Positions 25,533 to 34,401 of a stretch of 64,000 nt of DNA are shown one piece after another (the stretch's first letter is position 1; each line of letters begins with the position of its first letter). The translations under genes and the position numbers were made by a program. Origin of the DNA: Paenibacillus baekrokdamisoli (GTDB lineage: Bacteria; Bacillota; Bacilli; Paenibacillales; Paenibacillaceae); contig NZ_AP019308.1 in NCBI RefSeq assembly GCF_003945345.1, forward strand, positions 6,142,001 to 6,206,000, written 5' to 3'. The notes under the pieces were generated by a model. The model ran no database searches, was not told the origin of the DNA, and saw only the letters and a program-made list of their open reading frames with translations.

Positions 25533-27317
25533 ATGCAGCGTTTGGCGCTTGAATTACAGGAGTGGACATTCCAAATCGATCAGAATGACAGGGGAGAGCA
25601 GCTGGAGTGGTTCAGGCCAGGTTATGATAGATCTGGTTGGATGGCCGTAGAGGTGCCGAAGCCTTGGGATTTCTACCAAGAAGCATTCTGGGGTTATGAA
25701 GGAATGGGTTGGTATGCGGCTTCGTTTAAGCTGGATCAGTCGGCTCGTGATACATGGGAACGGATTATTTTCAACAGCGTTAGCGGTCATGCGCGGGTTT
25801 GGTTGAATGGTACCTATTTGGGCGAACATTTCGGCACGTATTTGCCATTTGAATTTAACGTCACGCCTTTCCTTGCCGCTGAAGGCAATAATGAGCTAAT
25901 CATTAAAGTTGATAATTGCCATAGAGAGGACTGGCTCCCTGGTGGACGGGTCGTGGAATGGATTCAGTATGGCGGTATTTTGCAGCCGGTTGTTGTGGAA
26001 ACGACTTCGCGCGCTTATATTGCTGCCGTACACATTCGTACAGCTGTCTCAGAAGCTGGACCCGCGACGGTTCGTGCTGAAGTAGAGATCATAAATGCGG
26101 CCGATCAAGCTTTGGAAGGCGAAATTGGCTTACAATGTTCCACTGATGAGGGAGTAATAGAGAAGCTCCTCAGGATAAGTTGTCCTTCCGGAGCTGGTTC
26201 AGCTAATCAAGCAACAAGCTTCTCTTTTGAATTTGAGATAGCCAAACCTCTTTTGTGGGATCTGGATACGCCTCATCTCTACAATCTACAGGTAACGCTG
26301 ATCGAAAGAGGAGATATACGGGATCATGCAGATGAGCGTTTCGGTATCCGGACGATCAGCAGGGATGGAAGTACCATTCTCTTGAATGGCACGCCGTTAA
26401 TCATTAAGGGTGTTAATCGCTACGACGAATATGCAGGGTACGGACCGAGCGTTCCCCATCATCTCATTCGTGAGGATCTCATCAAGATCAAGCAGATGGG
26501 TGCTAACTTGGTGAGGGTTCATTATCCACAGCATCCGATCCATCTGGACATAATGGACGAGATTGGATTGTTATATATGTCGGAGATTCCGCTGAACTGG
26601 TGGCTATCCGAATGGGATGACAGACCTTATATTCCGGAAGTCATCGATAAGGCAGAGGTTGCGCTTGAAGAGATGATAGGGCGGGATGGCAATCATCCGT
26701 GCATCATTGCCTGGAGCATGTGTAATGAATCCGGTACGAACAAGGAAGTCGGCATAGCCGCAATGCGAAGGCTGATCAGAAGAACAAGGGAGCTGGATTC
26801 GACTCGGCTCGTGACCTTTGCGACAACGGGCTCCGGCGGGCATTTGGCTTTCGAGGAAGCCGATCTGGTATGCGTGAACTTGTATTACGGGGTATTCTTC
26901 CATCGTAAGATAGCCTACGAAATCGAAGAGTTCGACGAGATTGTACGTATCCCGACTGAGGAGCATCTGCGGGCAACAGCTGCCGAATATCCAGACAAAG
27001 CTGTCGTTATGTCGGAGTTCGGGACACCTGCTATTCTTGGTTTGAAGGGAAAAGACCGATTCTCGGAAACGTATCAAGCTGCTTATTTGGCAAGTGTATG
27101 GCAGGCCATTGTGAATACAGGCATCCAGGGCGGAGTGATCTGGAGCTGGGCGGATTATTATCACCGCCGCGACTTCTATGATTCCGAAGGTGGATTGAAG
27201 TGGAGCGCTCCTTATGGACCCTTCGGTGTAGTGACGATCGACCGAAAGGAAAAGGAAGGGTACCATACCATATCGCGACTGTTCAGAAATGGACAGGAGC
27301 GAAAGGGGAGGAATTGA
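25533..27317 (+). CDS. GH2 family beta-glycosidase (beta-galactosidase or beta-glucuronidase type)
   Basis: This 594-residue cytoplasmic enzyme has the three-part GH2 layout: a jelly-roll sugar-binding domain (about 1-170), an Ig-like middle (about 175-285) and a TIM-barrel (about 290-590). The acid/base Glu399 lies in WSMCNESG and the nucleophile Glu495 in VMSEFG. The length is close to beta-glucuronidases and small beta-galactosidases. I see no N-x-K motif that would settle the glucuronidase assignment. GTAGGAGGG precedes ATG 25533. It is coupled to the deacetylase gene downstream. Confidence 0.87.
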   Translation: MQRLALELQEWTFQIDQNDRGEQLEWFRPGYDRSGWMAVEVPKPWDFYQEAFWGYEGMGWYAASFKLDQSARDTWERIIFNSVSGHARVWLNGTYLGEHFGTYLPFEFNVTPFLAAEGNNELIIKVDNCHREDWLPGGRVVEWIQYGGILQPVVVETTSRAYIAAVHIRTAVSEAGPATVRAEVEIINAADQALEGEIGLQCSTDEGVIEKLLRISCPSGAGSANQATSFSFEFEIAKPLLWDLDTPHLYNLQVTLIERGDIRDHADERFGIRTISRDGSTILLNGTPLIIKGVNRYDEYAGYGPSVPHHLIREDLIKIKQMGANLVRVHYPQHPIHLDIMDEIGLLYMSEIPLNWWLSEWDDRPYIPEVIDKAEVALEEMIGRDGNHPCIIAWSMCNESGTNKEVGIAAMRRLIRRTRELDSTRLVTFATTGSGGHLAFEEADLVCVNLYYGVFFHRKIAYEIEEFDEIVRIPTEEHLRATAAEYPDKAVVMSEFGTPAILGLKGKDRFSETYQAAYLASVWQAIVNTGIQGGVIWSWADYYHRRDFYDSEGGLKWSAPYGPFGVVTIDRKEKEGYHTISRLFRNGQERKGRN

Positions 27318-28119
27318 ACTGAAAATTACAGCTAACCGCTTTCCGGGAGGGCTAGCGAAGGCATTAACCTTCAGTTACGATGACGGCGTTGATCATGATC
27401 GCAGATTAGTGGAGATATTCAACCGCTACGGAATGAAAGCTACGTTCCATCTGATATCCGGTTCTCTGGATAAACCGGGTTTTCTGAGGGCTGATGAAGT
27501 TAAAGCGCTTTTCTCCGGTCACGAGGTTTCAGGACATAGCGTGAATCACCCACATTTGACGCTGGCCTCCAAGGAAACTCTAGTAGCCGAAGTATGGAAT
27601 GACCGGAAGCAGCTCGAACAATTGGTAGGCTATCCGGTGAAAGGCATGTCTTATCCTTATGGTACCTACAACGATGAAGTAGTCAGGATCATCTCTTCAC
27701 TCGGTATGGATTATGCGCGCACAGCTCACTGTACGGGAGAATTCACGATGCCAGACGACTTTCTGCGTTGGGCACCGACTTGTCACCATGACGATAATTT
27801 ACTCCAGCAAGGCGAGCGTTTTCTTGAAGAAGAACGAGGCGATTCGATGCTGCTGTTCTATGTATTTGGACATAGCCATGACTTTGACCGCAAGGACAAC
27901 TGGGAGCTGATCGAACAATTCTGTGAGCAGGTGGCAGGCCGAACAGATGTATGGTATGCCACTAATCATGATATTGTCGCCTACCAGCAGGCCGTCCAAA
28001 GGCTGGAGTATTCAGCTTCGGGAACAATCATTTATAATCCTTCCGCTTTATCGGTATGGATTAGTGTGGATGAACAGTCGGTTGAGCTGCCCGCAGGAAA
28101 GACTACGGTTTTGGGTTAA
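27289..28119 (+). CDS. NodB-type polysaccharide deacetylase
   Basis: This protein of about 270 residues has the CE4 (NodB) fold and should hydrolyse N- or O-acetyl groups from a saccharide using a metal. Visible motifs are the catalytic/metal Asp pair in FSYDDGVD (Asp31, Asp32) and the metal ligands His83 and His87 in GHSVNHPH, with MSYPYGTYN as the third motif. There is no signal peptide or membrane anchor, unlike most CE4 enzymes, so a cytoplasmic substrate is likely. ATG 27289 overlaps the GH2 gene by 29 bases. AGGGGAGG at 27303-27310 instead points to a CTG start at 27319, just after the GH2 stop. Confidence 0.87.
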   Translation: MDRSERGGIELKITANRFPGGLAKALTFSYDDGVDHDRRLVEIFNRYGMKATFHLISGSLDKPGFLRADEVKALFSGHEVSGHSVNHPHLTLASKETLVAEVWNDRKQLEQLVGYPVKGMSYPYGTYNDEVVRIISSLGMDYARTAHCTGEFTMPDDFLRWAPTCHHDDNLLQQGERFLEEERGDSMLLFYVFGHSHDFDRKDNWELIEQFCEQVAGRTDVWYATNHDIVAYQQAVQRLEYSASGTIIYNPSALSVWISVDEQSVELPAGKTTVLG

Positions 28120-28143
28120 ACAGCAGTTAAATGGCAGTGAGCT

Positions 28144-28172
28144 GCAGCGATCCTTCAGGGTCGCTGCTTTTT
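28144..28172 (+). terminator. Terminator of the second sugar operon
   Basis: GCAGCGATCC (28144-28153) pairs with GGGTCGCTGC (28158-28167) across a TTCA tetraloop, followed by five T. Confidence 0.85.
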
Positions 28173-28243
28173 GATTTATAACCTGCCATCAATGGCAAGT
28201 GCTATAGCTCAATGCTAAGGGAAATGGCTGCTAGATTACAAAA

Positions 28244-28260
28244 AAGTGCTTATAGCACTT
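28244..28260 (+). promoter_or_regulatory. Palindrome upstream of the PRISE reductase
   Basis: AAGTGCT-TAT-AGCACTT is a perfect 7-bp-arm inverted repeat in the leader of the reductase gene. A half copy AAGTGCT occurs at 28197-28203. It is a candidate binding site, possibly for the nearby HxlR regulator. Confidence 0.4.
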
Positions 28261-28340
28261 CAAAGTGCGTTCTTCTCAAGTATAGTTCCTTAATGAATAA
28301 TAAAAGGGAACAAAGCACAGTACAAAAGGAGCTGAACACT

Positions 28341-29411
28341 TTGAATAATGAACCTCTAGCAGCACGCAAAGTCGCCTTGGTCGTAGGTGCAAATGGTGTT
28401 ATCGGCCGCAACCTCATCGACCACCTTGCAACCCTTAGAGAATGGGACGTGATCGGCATATCGCGTCGTGGCGGAGAGCCAAGAGACCGTGTCCGGCATG
28501 TGGCGGTCGATCTTCTCGATAAAGAATCTAGCATCAAGAAGTTAAGTGGTCTAACTGAGGTTACGCATATTTTCTATGCCGCCTACCAAGACCGACCAAC
28601 TTGGGCTGAACTTGTTCCACCCAACCTCGCCATGTTAGTGAACGTAGTTGAAGCGATCAAACCAATCGCAACTGACCTGAAACATATTAGTCTGATGCAA
28701 GGTTATAAGGTATACGGCGCACATCTAGGCCCGTTCAAGACACCGGCCCGTGAGACAGACGCTCACCATATGCCACCCGAATTTAATGTCGATCAGCAAA
28801 ATTTTCTAGAAGAACGGCAAAAAGGAAAAGCTTGGACATGGTCTGCGCTCCGCCCCTCTGTCGTATGCGGCTTCTCTCTTGGTAATCCGATGAACCTTGC
28901 CATGGTTATTGCGATTTACGCCTCCATTTCAAAGGAATTAGGACTTCCATTACGTTTTCCGGGCAAACCGGGAGCTTATGACAGCCTCTTGGAGATGACT
29001 GATGCAGGACTCCTTGCGAAGGCAACGGTTTGGGCGGCGACCGATGAGCGCTGTGCCAACCAGGCATTTAACATCACGAACGGGGATCTCTTCCGTTGGA
29101 ACGAGCTGTGGCCGAAGATCGCTCGATACTTCGGCTTGGAGACGGCACCCCCGCTACCGATGTCACTGGATATTGTCATGGCAGACAAGGAGCAACTATG
29201 GAACGGGATGGTCGAGAAGCATGGGCTTGCAAAGCATTCTTATAGCGACGTATCTTCCTGGGCTTTTGGTGACTTCGTGTTCGGATGGAATTACGACTTC
29301 TTCGCCGATGGATCGAAAGCTCGCCGCTTTGGCTTTCACGAATACATGGATACCGAAACGATGTTTATGAGCATCTTCGACGACTTTCGTCTGCGTAAAC
29401 TCATCCCATAA
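28341..29411 (+). CDS. SDR family reductase of the PRISE (progesterone 5-beta-reductase/iridoid synthase-like) type
   Basis: This 356-residue NAD(P)H-dependent enzyme has an N-terminal Rossmann motif (VVGANGVIGRNL) and the PRISE signature elements YAAYQDRP and QGYKVYGAH. It probably reduces an activated C=C bond of an unsaturated carbonyl compound. The frame runs upstream to 28212, but AAAGGAG at 28325-28331 points to TTG 28341, which also gives the usual family length. It ends at a bidirectional terminator shared with the convergent HxlR gene. The physiological substrate is unknown. Confidence 0.8.
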   Translation: MNNEPLAARKVALVVGANGVIGRNLIDHLATLREWDVIGISRRGGEPRDRVRHVAVDLLDKESSIKKLSGLTEVTHIFYAAYQDRPTWAELVPPNLAMLVNVVEAIKPIATDLKHISLMQGYKVYGAHLGPFKTPARETDAHHMPPEFNVDQQNFLEERQKGKAWTWSALRPSVVCGFSLGNPMNLAMVIAIYASISKELGLPLRFPGKPGAYDSLLEMTDAGLLAKATVWAATDERCANQAFNITNGDLFRWNELWPKIARYFGLETAPPLPMSLDIVMADKEQLWNGMVEKHGLAKHSYSDVSSWAFGDFVFGWNYDFFADGSKARRFGFHEYMDTETMFMSIFDDFRLRKLIP

Positions 29412-29428
29412 GGATCGTATGATATAAG

Positions 29429-29471
29429 AAAAACCGACCTTGTACTATATTGTACATAAGGTCGGTTTCTT
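29429..29471. terminator. Bidirectional terminator between reductase and HxlR genes
   Basis: AAACCGACCTTGTAC (29431-29445) pairs with GTAC and AAGGTCGGTTT (29452-29468). The stem is flanked by A and T runs, so it works in both directions. Confidence 0.85.
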
Positions 29472-29850
29472 ATATGTTATGCGCGGATTCAAGCTGTGGA
29501 TTGGCCAGAACGGTGGCCCTCCCCCCGTACTTTCTCTCTATATGCGTATCCCCCCACCTACACATCAGATGCAGCATCTCTTTTAGGCTCCAACCGTAGT
29601 CTGTCAGCTCATACTCGACTTTTGGAGGAACCTGATTGTAAGAAATGCGCAAGATAACGCCTTCCTCTTCAAGCTCTCGAAGTTGCTGCGTTAACATTTT
29701 TTGAGTAATTGTGGGTATCAAGCCTTTCAATTCATTGTTACGTTTCTTGCCAAATGTAAGATGAAAGAGAATCACAGGTTTCCACTTTCCTCCAATTACC
29801 TCTAGCGTTGCCTCTACAGCAGTGTTGTAAATCTTATCCGGCTCTTTCAT
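29470..29850 (-). CDS. HxlR family transcriptional regulator
   Basis: This 126-residue winged-helix regulator has the HxlR core (VIGGKWKPVILFHL, then TQKMLTQQLRELEEEG and VEYELTDYGWSL). The frame opens at 29886, but GGAAAGTGAG precedes ATG 29850 and residue 1 of the domain follows. HxlR proteins often sense electrophiles through a Cys near the N-terminus; from this start no such Cys is present, and the only Cys lies near the end (LMCRWGD). Its convergent position next to a reductase of unsaturated carbonyls suggests a functional link. Confidence 0.85.
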   Translation of the reverse strand: MKEPDKIYNTAVEATLEVIGGKWKPVILFHLTFGKKRNNELKGLIPTITQKMLTQQLRELEEEGVILRISYNQVPPKVEYELTDYGWSLKEMLHLMCRWGDTHIERKYGGRATVLANPQLESAHNI

Positions 29851-29928
29851 TATACAGCTCACTTTCCTTTTACGAATATGCGACATCGATCACCGTTAAA
29901 GATCAATGAAGTGGAGCCATGAAGTGTC

Positions 29929-29945
29929 TATAATTGAACATTATA
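29929..29945 (-). promoter_or_regulatory. Palindromic -10 region of the HxlR gene
   Basis: TATAAT-TGAAC-ATTATA is a perfect inverted repeat about 80 bases before the HxlR start. It reads TATAAT on both strands and could hold divergent -10 boxes or an autoregulatory site. Confidence 0.35.
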
Positions 29946-30100
29946 ACTGCAACCAGAATATTTCACTACTGCTCCTTATGTGACGAAAATAACTATTGAA
30001 GTTATGAAAGGACAAGGAATGTACGGATTATCCAATATATGTATCTAAATGGGCGGTTTATAATTGATTTGTAAGCTATTTGAAATGAGGAGGAGATTTG

Positions 30101-33100
30101 ATGAAGAGGGCTTTATCTGCTGTACTGTCTTTTACGCTTGTTCTAGTAATTTGCGGTATAGGCTTCCCAAGTCAGCACGTGTATGCAGCAGAAACAAAGA
30201 TCAATCTTTCGACTTCTATGGTTACAAATGAAAGCGCTAACGGAAATCCCACAGCGCTGGTTGACGAACAAACCATAGCCGGCGATCCGGCTAATGGCAG
30301 CGGCGGTGCGCCAAGCACGCCGTGGTTTGGAGGGTACAACGCTTCGGATTATCCTATTTATGCCTACATTGATTTAGGTCAGAATTATAATTTATCAAGC
30401 ATTTATGTAAGAGATAGTTACAGCAGCGGAAATTTTATTGTTTCCTCTGGGAGTCCTGGAAGCTGGACAACCTTATTTACGGACCCTCTGACAAATTACA
30501 TGACATGGAACGCACATGCGGTAGCAGTAACGACAAGGTATGTGCGCGTTAACTTAGTGAGTGGCGGGGATGTAGATGAAATCGTTATTTACGGAACGCC
30601 ATCCGCTGGTGGAGGTGATACGACTCCCCCTGATGCAACAACGGATTTAGCGGCAGGCACCGCAACCTCTTCATCTGTACAGCTGACATGGACAGGCAAA
30701 GGTGACGACGGATCTACCGGAACGCCGACAAGCTACGACGTTCGGTACAGCACATCAGCCATCACGAATGCGAACTGGGCATCTGCGACGCCAGCTGCCG
30801 GAGTACCTGCGCCAGCCGCAGCAGGAACGACCCGAACGATGACGGTAAACGGATTATTAGCGGGTACAACTTATTATTTTGCCTTGAAGACAAGTGATGA
30901 GGTGCCCAACATATCGGCCTTATCCAATGTGGTATCCAAAGCAACAACAGCTTCAGCAGATACGACACCTCCTGGCGCAACCACAGATTTAGTGGCAGGC
31001 ACAGCGACCTCTTCATCTGTGCAGCTGACTTGGACGGGTCAAGGTGATGACGGATCAACTGGAACGCCGGCAAGCTACGAGGTTCGGTACAGCACAGCAA
31101 CCATCACAAGTGCGAACTGGGCATCTGCAACGCTCGCCACTGGAGTACCTGCACCAGCGGTTGCTGGTACGGTTCGAACGATGACGGTGAACGGATTATC
31201 AGCGAGTACGACGTACTATTTTGCCTTGAAGACTTCTGACGAAGTTCCGAATGTCTCCGCTTTGTCAAATGTGGTAAGCAAAACAACGACAGCTTCTACT
31301 GTTTCAGGTAAGGTTGTTATTACCCCATCTATGTATTTGAATGAATCCTTCTACGGAGACCCGTCTGCGCTCACAGACGAGCAAACGATAGCTGGTGATC
31401 CAAGAGCAGGCACTGGAGGCAATCCGACGAATGGCTGGGATATGGGATACAATTCAATTTATCACCCAGGCAGTACGGTCATTGACTTAGGTGCCGACTA
31501 CGCCATAACTGACTTGTACTTATATGACGGCTCAGGGACAGGCAACGTGAAGGTTTCTACGGGAACTCCTTTCAGCTGGGATCTTAAATTTACCGACCCC
31601 ATGAGCAATTATAATGTCTGGAACGCACATTCACTTCCTGTCACAACACGTTATATCCAAATTGTAAAAGACCCGGGAGCCGCGATGCCGGAGATCGTGC
31701 TCTATGGAACAGCTCTGGGAACACCGGCTGCGCCTCCAACTCCAGTCACGCCTACACTGCCTACAATGGACCAACTGATTGGTATCAATGCGTTTATTGA
31801 TGATCCGTTGGATAAAATGAAGGTTGCCGGATTTGTACGTGAATATCACAATTGGCAGTGGGACGAGGGTGATATTTGGCCATTCGGCACGATTGCTACG
31901 GGTTATCCGGGCTATCCGAATAATCAAAATAAATTTGCTCCGAGTTACGCCGGCGGTGGTTGGAATTTCGACAGCTACTACAGCGGTTTGAAAAATGCCG
32001 GAATTACAGCGGTACCTGTCTATACTTGCAGTGTCAGCTGGTTGACGCTGGGGAACTGCGATAAGCCCATTAAGAATGGCTCGGGAAGGGATCCTCTTCT
32101 GCCGGCCTCCTATATTGAACACGCTGACCATATGTTCCAAGTCGCAGCCCGTTACGGCAGTACAGCTGTGGCTGACAATAAGCTCAAGCTTGCTTCCGGT
32201 CAGCCGCGAAGTACAGGCTTGAATACCATCCAATATTATGAGGATTGGAATGAGCAGGATGCTTGGTGGGCAGGACGCAATGTCTATTTCAATCCTTATG
32301 AATACGCGGCTATGGCAAGCGCTGATTATGATGGTCATCAAGGAACAATGGGTACAACCGTGGGCATCAAGAATGCCGATCCGAATGCAAAGATGGTCAT
32401 GGGCGGACTCGCTGAACCGAGCTTGAGTATCATAAGAGCCATCAAATTCTGGGCGGATTTCAAGCGCGGGGGCAGCGTGCCTTTCGATGCCATCAATATC
32501 CATCATTACTCGACGAATGGAACGAATCAAACCTCGGGAACGACAGGAATCAGTCCGGAAGCAGATAATTTAGTGCAAAAGCTTAAAGCATATACAGACT
32601 ACCGAGATCGCTATATGCAGGGAAAAGAAGTTTGGATCTCAGAGTTCGGTTATGATACGAATCAGGGATCTCCTGTTCATGCACCGATCATAGGAACAAC
32701 TTCCCAGTATGAGACACAGGCTAACTGGCTGGTTCGTTCTTATCTAGCAGCAGCGGCAGCGGGTATTAGCAAGGCAGCGATGTTTATGCTCAGGGATACA
32801 GACGCAAGCAGTAGTCAGCAGTTCGCCAGCAGCGGTCTGGTAAGCAGTCAGGCTACCGGACAAACACCTAAAATATCTTGGTACTATGTCTATACCTTGA
32901 AGAATCAATTAACCGGTATGCGTTATGCGGGCGAACAAGCTTCAGGCAATAGCAATGTGAAAATCTACAAATTCAAAAGTGCAACAGGCAGCAACGGCGG
33001 TTATGTCCTTTGGTGTCCGACGGCTAACAATACAACCGTCAGTAACTATCAATTGAGCTTAACCACAGCAGCAAGCACAGCGTCGAAAGTTACACTGACA

Positions 33101-33208
33101 GATGGGAATACGAATGGTGTTTCTAGCGCTTTGTCGATCGCAGCTAACAAAGTAACGGTTAATGTAAGTGAAAAACCAGTTTTTGTACTTGTTAATGATA
33201 TCCAATAG
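30101..33208 (+). CDS. Secreted multidomain glycosidase with two discoidin-like and two FN3 domains
   Basis: This is a 1035-residue exported protein. A signal peptide ends near AQHVYAAE-type residues (about 29). A discoidin (F5/8C)-like domain (about 32-170) and two nearly identical FN3 domains of 114 residues (about 173-286 and 287-400) follow. A second discoidin-like domain (402-545) and a C-terminal TIM-barrel-like catalytic region (553-1035) complete the protein. Candidate retaining residues are Glu718 in DWNEQD and Glu848 in WISEFGYD, as in clan A glycosidases such as GH39. I cannot name the family with certainty. GAGGAGGA precedes ATG 30101; TTG 30098 is an alternative. Confidence 0.82.
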   Translation: MKRALSAVLSFTLVLVICGIGFPSQHVYAAETKINLSTSMVTNESANGNPTALVDEQTIAGDPANGSGGAPSTPWFGGYNASDYPIYAYIDLGQNYNLSSIYVRDSYSSGNFIVSSGSPGSWTTLFTDPLTNYMTWNAHAVAVTTRYVRVNLVSGGDVDEIVIYGTPSAGGGDTTPPDATTDLAAGTATSSSVQLTWTGKGDDGSTGTPTSYDVRYSTSAITNANWASATPAAGVPAPAAAGTTRTMTVNGLLAGTTYYFALKTSDEVPNISALSNVVSKATTASADTTPPGATTDLVAGTATSSSVQLTWTGQGDDGSTGTPASYEVRYSTATITSANWASATLATGVPAPAVAGTVRTMTVNGLSASTTYYFALKTSDEVPNVSALSNVVSKTTTASTVSGKVVITPSMYLNESFYGDPSALTDEQTIAGDPRAGTGGNPTNGWDMGYNSIYHPGSTVIDLGADYAITDLYLYDGSGTGNVKVSTGTPFSWDLKFTDPMSNYNVWNAHSLPVTTRYIQIVKDPGAAMPEIVLYGTALGTPAAPPTPVTPTLPTMDQLIGINAFIDDPLDKMKVAGFVREYHNWQWDEGDIWPFGTIATGYPGYPNNQNKFAPSYAGGGWNFDSYYSGLKNAGITAVPVYTCSVSWLTLGNCDKPIKNGSGRDPLLPASYIEHADHMFQVAARYGSTAVADNKLKLASGQPRSTGLNTIQYYEDWNEQDAWWAGRNVYFNPYEYAAMASADYDGHQGTMGTTVGIKNADPNAKMVMGGLAEPSLSIIRAIKFWADFKRGGSVPFDAINIHHYSTNGTNQTSGTTGISPEADNLVQKLKAYTDYRDRYMQGKEVWISEFGYDTNQGSPVHAPIIGTTSQYETQANWLVRSYLAAAAAGISKAAMFMLRDTDASSSQQFASSGLVSSQATGQTPKISWYYVYTLKNQLTGMRYAGEQASGNSNVKIYKFKSATGSNGGYVLWCPTANNTTVSNYQLSLTTAASTASKVTLTDGNTNGVSSALSIAANKVTVNVSEKPVFVLVNDIQ
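30617..31300 (+). repeat. Tandem FN3-coding duplication (period 342 bp)
   Basis: The stretches starting GATACGAC at 30617 and 30959 encode two FN3 domains with most residues identical (both contain GTATSSSVQLTWTG and ALKTSDEVPN). They differ mainly at third codon positions, so the duplication is not brand new. Confidence 0.85.
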
Positions 33209-33264
33209 GCAAGGAAGTCATGACAGGTCATTAACGAAGTGTAAGATTGAATAAGGGTTGAAAA

Positions 33265-33303
33265 GGGCTGTCTCCCAGTAGCTATAGCTGCTGGGGGCAG
33301 CCC
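33265..33303. terminator. Terminator between glycosidase and WYL genes
   Basis: GGGCTG (33265-33270) pairs with CAGCCC (33298-33303), and an inner CCCAG pairs with CTGGG. On the minus strand the stem is followed by TTTTC. Confidence 0.55.
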
Positions 33304-33340
33304 TTGGATTAGTTAATGGCGTGAAGCAGGGGAAGAGGGA

Positions 33341-33378
33341 ACCCCGAAACCCCGAAACCCCGAAACCCCGAAACCCCG
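33341..33378 (-). repeat. 8-bp tandem repeat, G-quadruplex motif on the minus strand
   Basis: ACCCCGAA is repeated four times plus a partial unit. On the minus strand this gives five GGGG runs separated by four-base loops, starting nine bases past the stop codon of the WYL regulator gene. It is a perfect G-quadruplex motif. Confidence 0.85.
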
Positions 33379-33386
33379 GCTGTTCT

Positions 33387-34343
33387 TCAATTGTCTTCAT
33401 ATAGCCTCACAGTCGCTGAGGCTTCCGCAAGGACCAGCGTTCTCAGCTCCAATGGAGCGAGCACCTTCACCTGCGGGCCAAAACTGAGAATGATCTCACA
33501 GGCCGATTCTAAAGTTTGGAACTCGATGTCGGCTTCATGCCAACCTGCCGTCTCGGTCGGATGACTATGCAGCAGCTTGGCATAGCGTTCGCTCGAGATG
33601 CGATCTAAAGAAGCTTCCTTGATAACAAGCTTTGCTGGATAGCTCGGCAAATTCGATTTGAACGTCAGCACGGACTGTTCCCAGTATCGTGCTAGATCAA
33701 AATCAACGGGCCGTTTAAAGTTTTCTTCTAGCCTGTGAACGCTGACGAACCGCGAAACCCGATAGGTACGGAAACCAGCATCCACTTCAGCTACGAGGTA
33801 CCATGTGCTTCGTTTGGCGACTAGACCAAGCGGATGGACCAACCGTTCTACAATTTCATCATTTCGTCGATATTGTACGCGCAGCTTGCGATCTTCCCAT
33901 ACGGCTTCCTGTATAGCGGGCAGCCAGTCCACAGTCTCATTTGTTTGATGCCAGCCTGCACCGTCAACATGGATCCGCTGCCGTGCATAGTCGGCATCTC
34001 TTTTCATCGTCGTTGGTGAAGCTGCCAACAGCTTCTGGAATGCGGTATCGAAGCTTTTTTGCAAATCCATATCTGCTAATAGTGTAGTAGGTGCAACGAG
34101 CAGAAGCGATAGAACTTCTTCCTTCTTCATCCCCGTCAGATTGGTTCGATAGCCTTCGGATAAAGCCCACCCTCCAGTGGAGCCTCTCTCTGCAAAGACT
34201 GGAATTCCTGCAGCGCTAAGAGCCTCCATATCGCGAAAGATCGTCCTCTCGGATACCTCCAATTTACGAGCAAGCTCTCGCGAGGTCATCCTTGTATTAT
34301 TTTGCAGCAGTAATAAAATCGAAAGCAATCGATCTGCCCTCAT
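33387..34343 (-). CDS. YafY-type transcriptional regulator with WYL domain
   Basis: This 318-residue regulator has an N-terminal HTH_11 winged helix (RLLSILLLLQNN, RMTSRELARKLEVSERTIFRD) and a WYL effector domain (about 135-310; VQYRRNDEIVERLVHPLGL and STWYLVAEVD). WYL proteins bind small ligands or nucleic acids and act on neighbouring genes. The frame opens at 34385, but GAGGAA before ATG 34343 fixes the start. It is divergent from an SDR gene, and a palindrome between them is a candidate shared operator. A G-rich repeat follows its stop codon. Confidence 0.9.
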   Translation of the reverse strand: MRADRLLSILLLLQNNTRMTSRELARKLEVSERTIFRDMEALSAAGIPVFAERGSTGGWALSEGYRTNLTGMKKEEVLSLLLVAPTTLLADMDLQKSFDTAFQKLLAASPTTMKRDADYARQRIHVDGAGWHQTNETVDWLPAIQEAVWEDRKLRVQYRRNDEIVERLVHPLGLVAKRSTWYLVAEVDAGFRTYRVSRFVSVHRLEENFKRPVDFDLARYWEQSVLTFKSNLPSYPAKLVIKEASLDRISSERYAKLLHSHPTETAGWHEADIEFQTLESACEIILSFGPQVKVLAPLELRTLVLAEASATVRLYEDN

Positions 34344-34401
34344 GTTTGTTCCTCTTTTCCAATACCGTAATCCAATTTCTTTCATCTTATCATAGATATA
34401 A

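Noticed and set aside
26604..27266. 220-residue antisense reading frame opposite the GH2 gene
   Set aside because: It lies fully opposite a gene with intact catalytic motifs, has no ribosome site or recognisable motif, and reads as a shadow frame.
31631..32530. 299-residue antisense reading frame opposite the secreted glycosidase
   Set aside because: It is a long open frame caused by codon bias of the real gene, with low-complexity content and no start context.
33341..33378. CRISPR or transposon end
   Set aside because: The 8-bp unit has no spacers or flanking duplication and is a simple tandem repeat with quadruplex potential.
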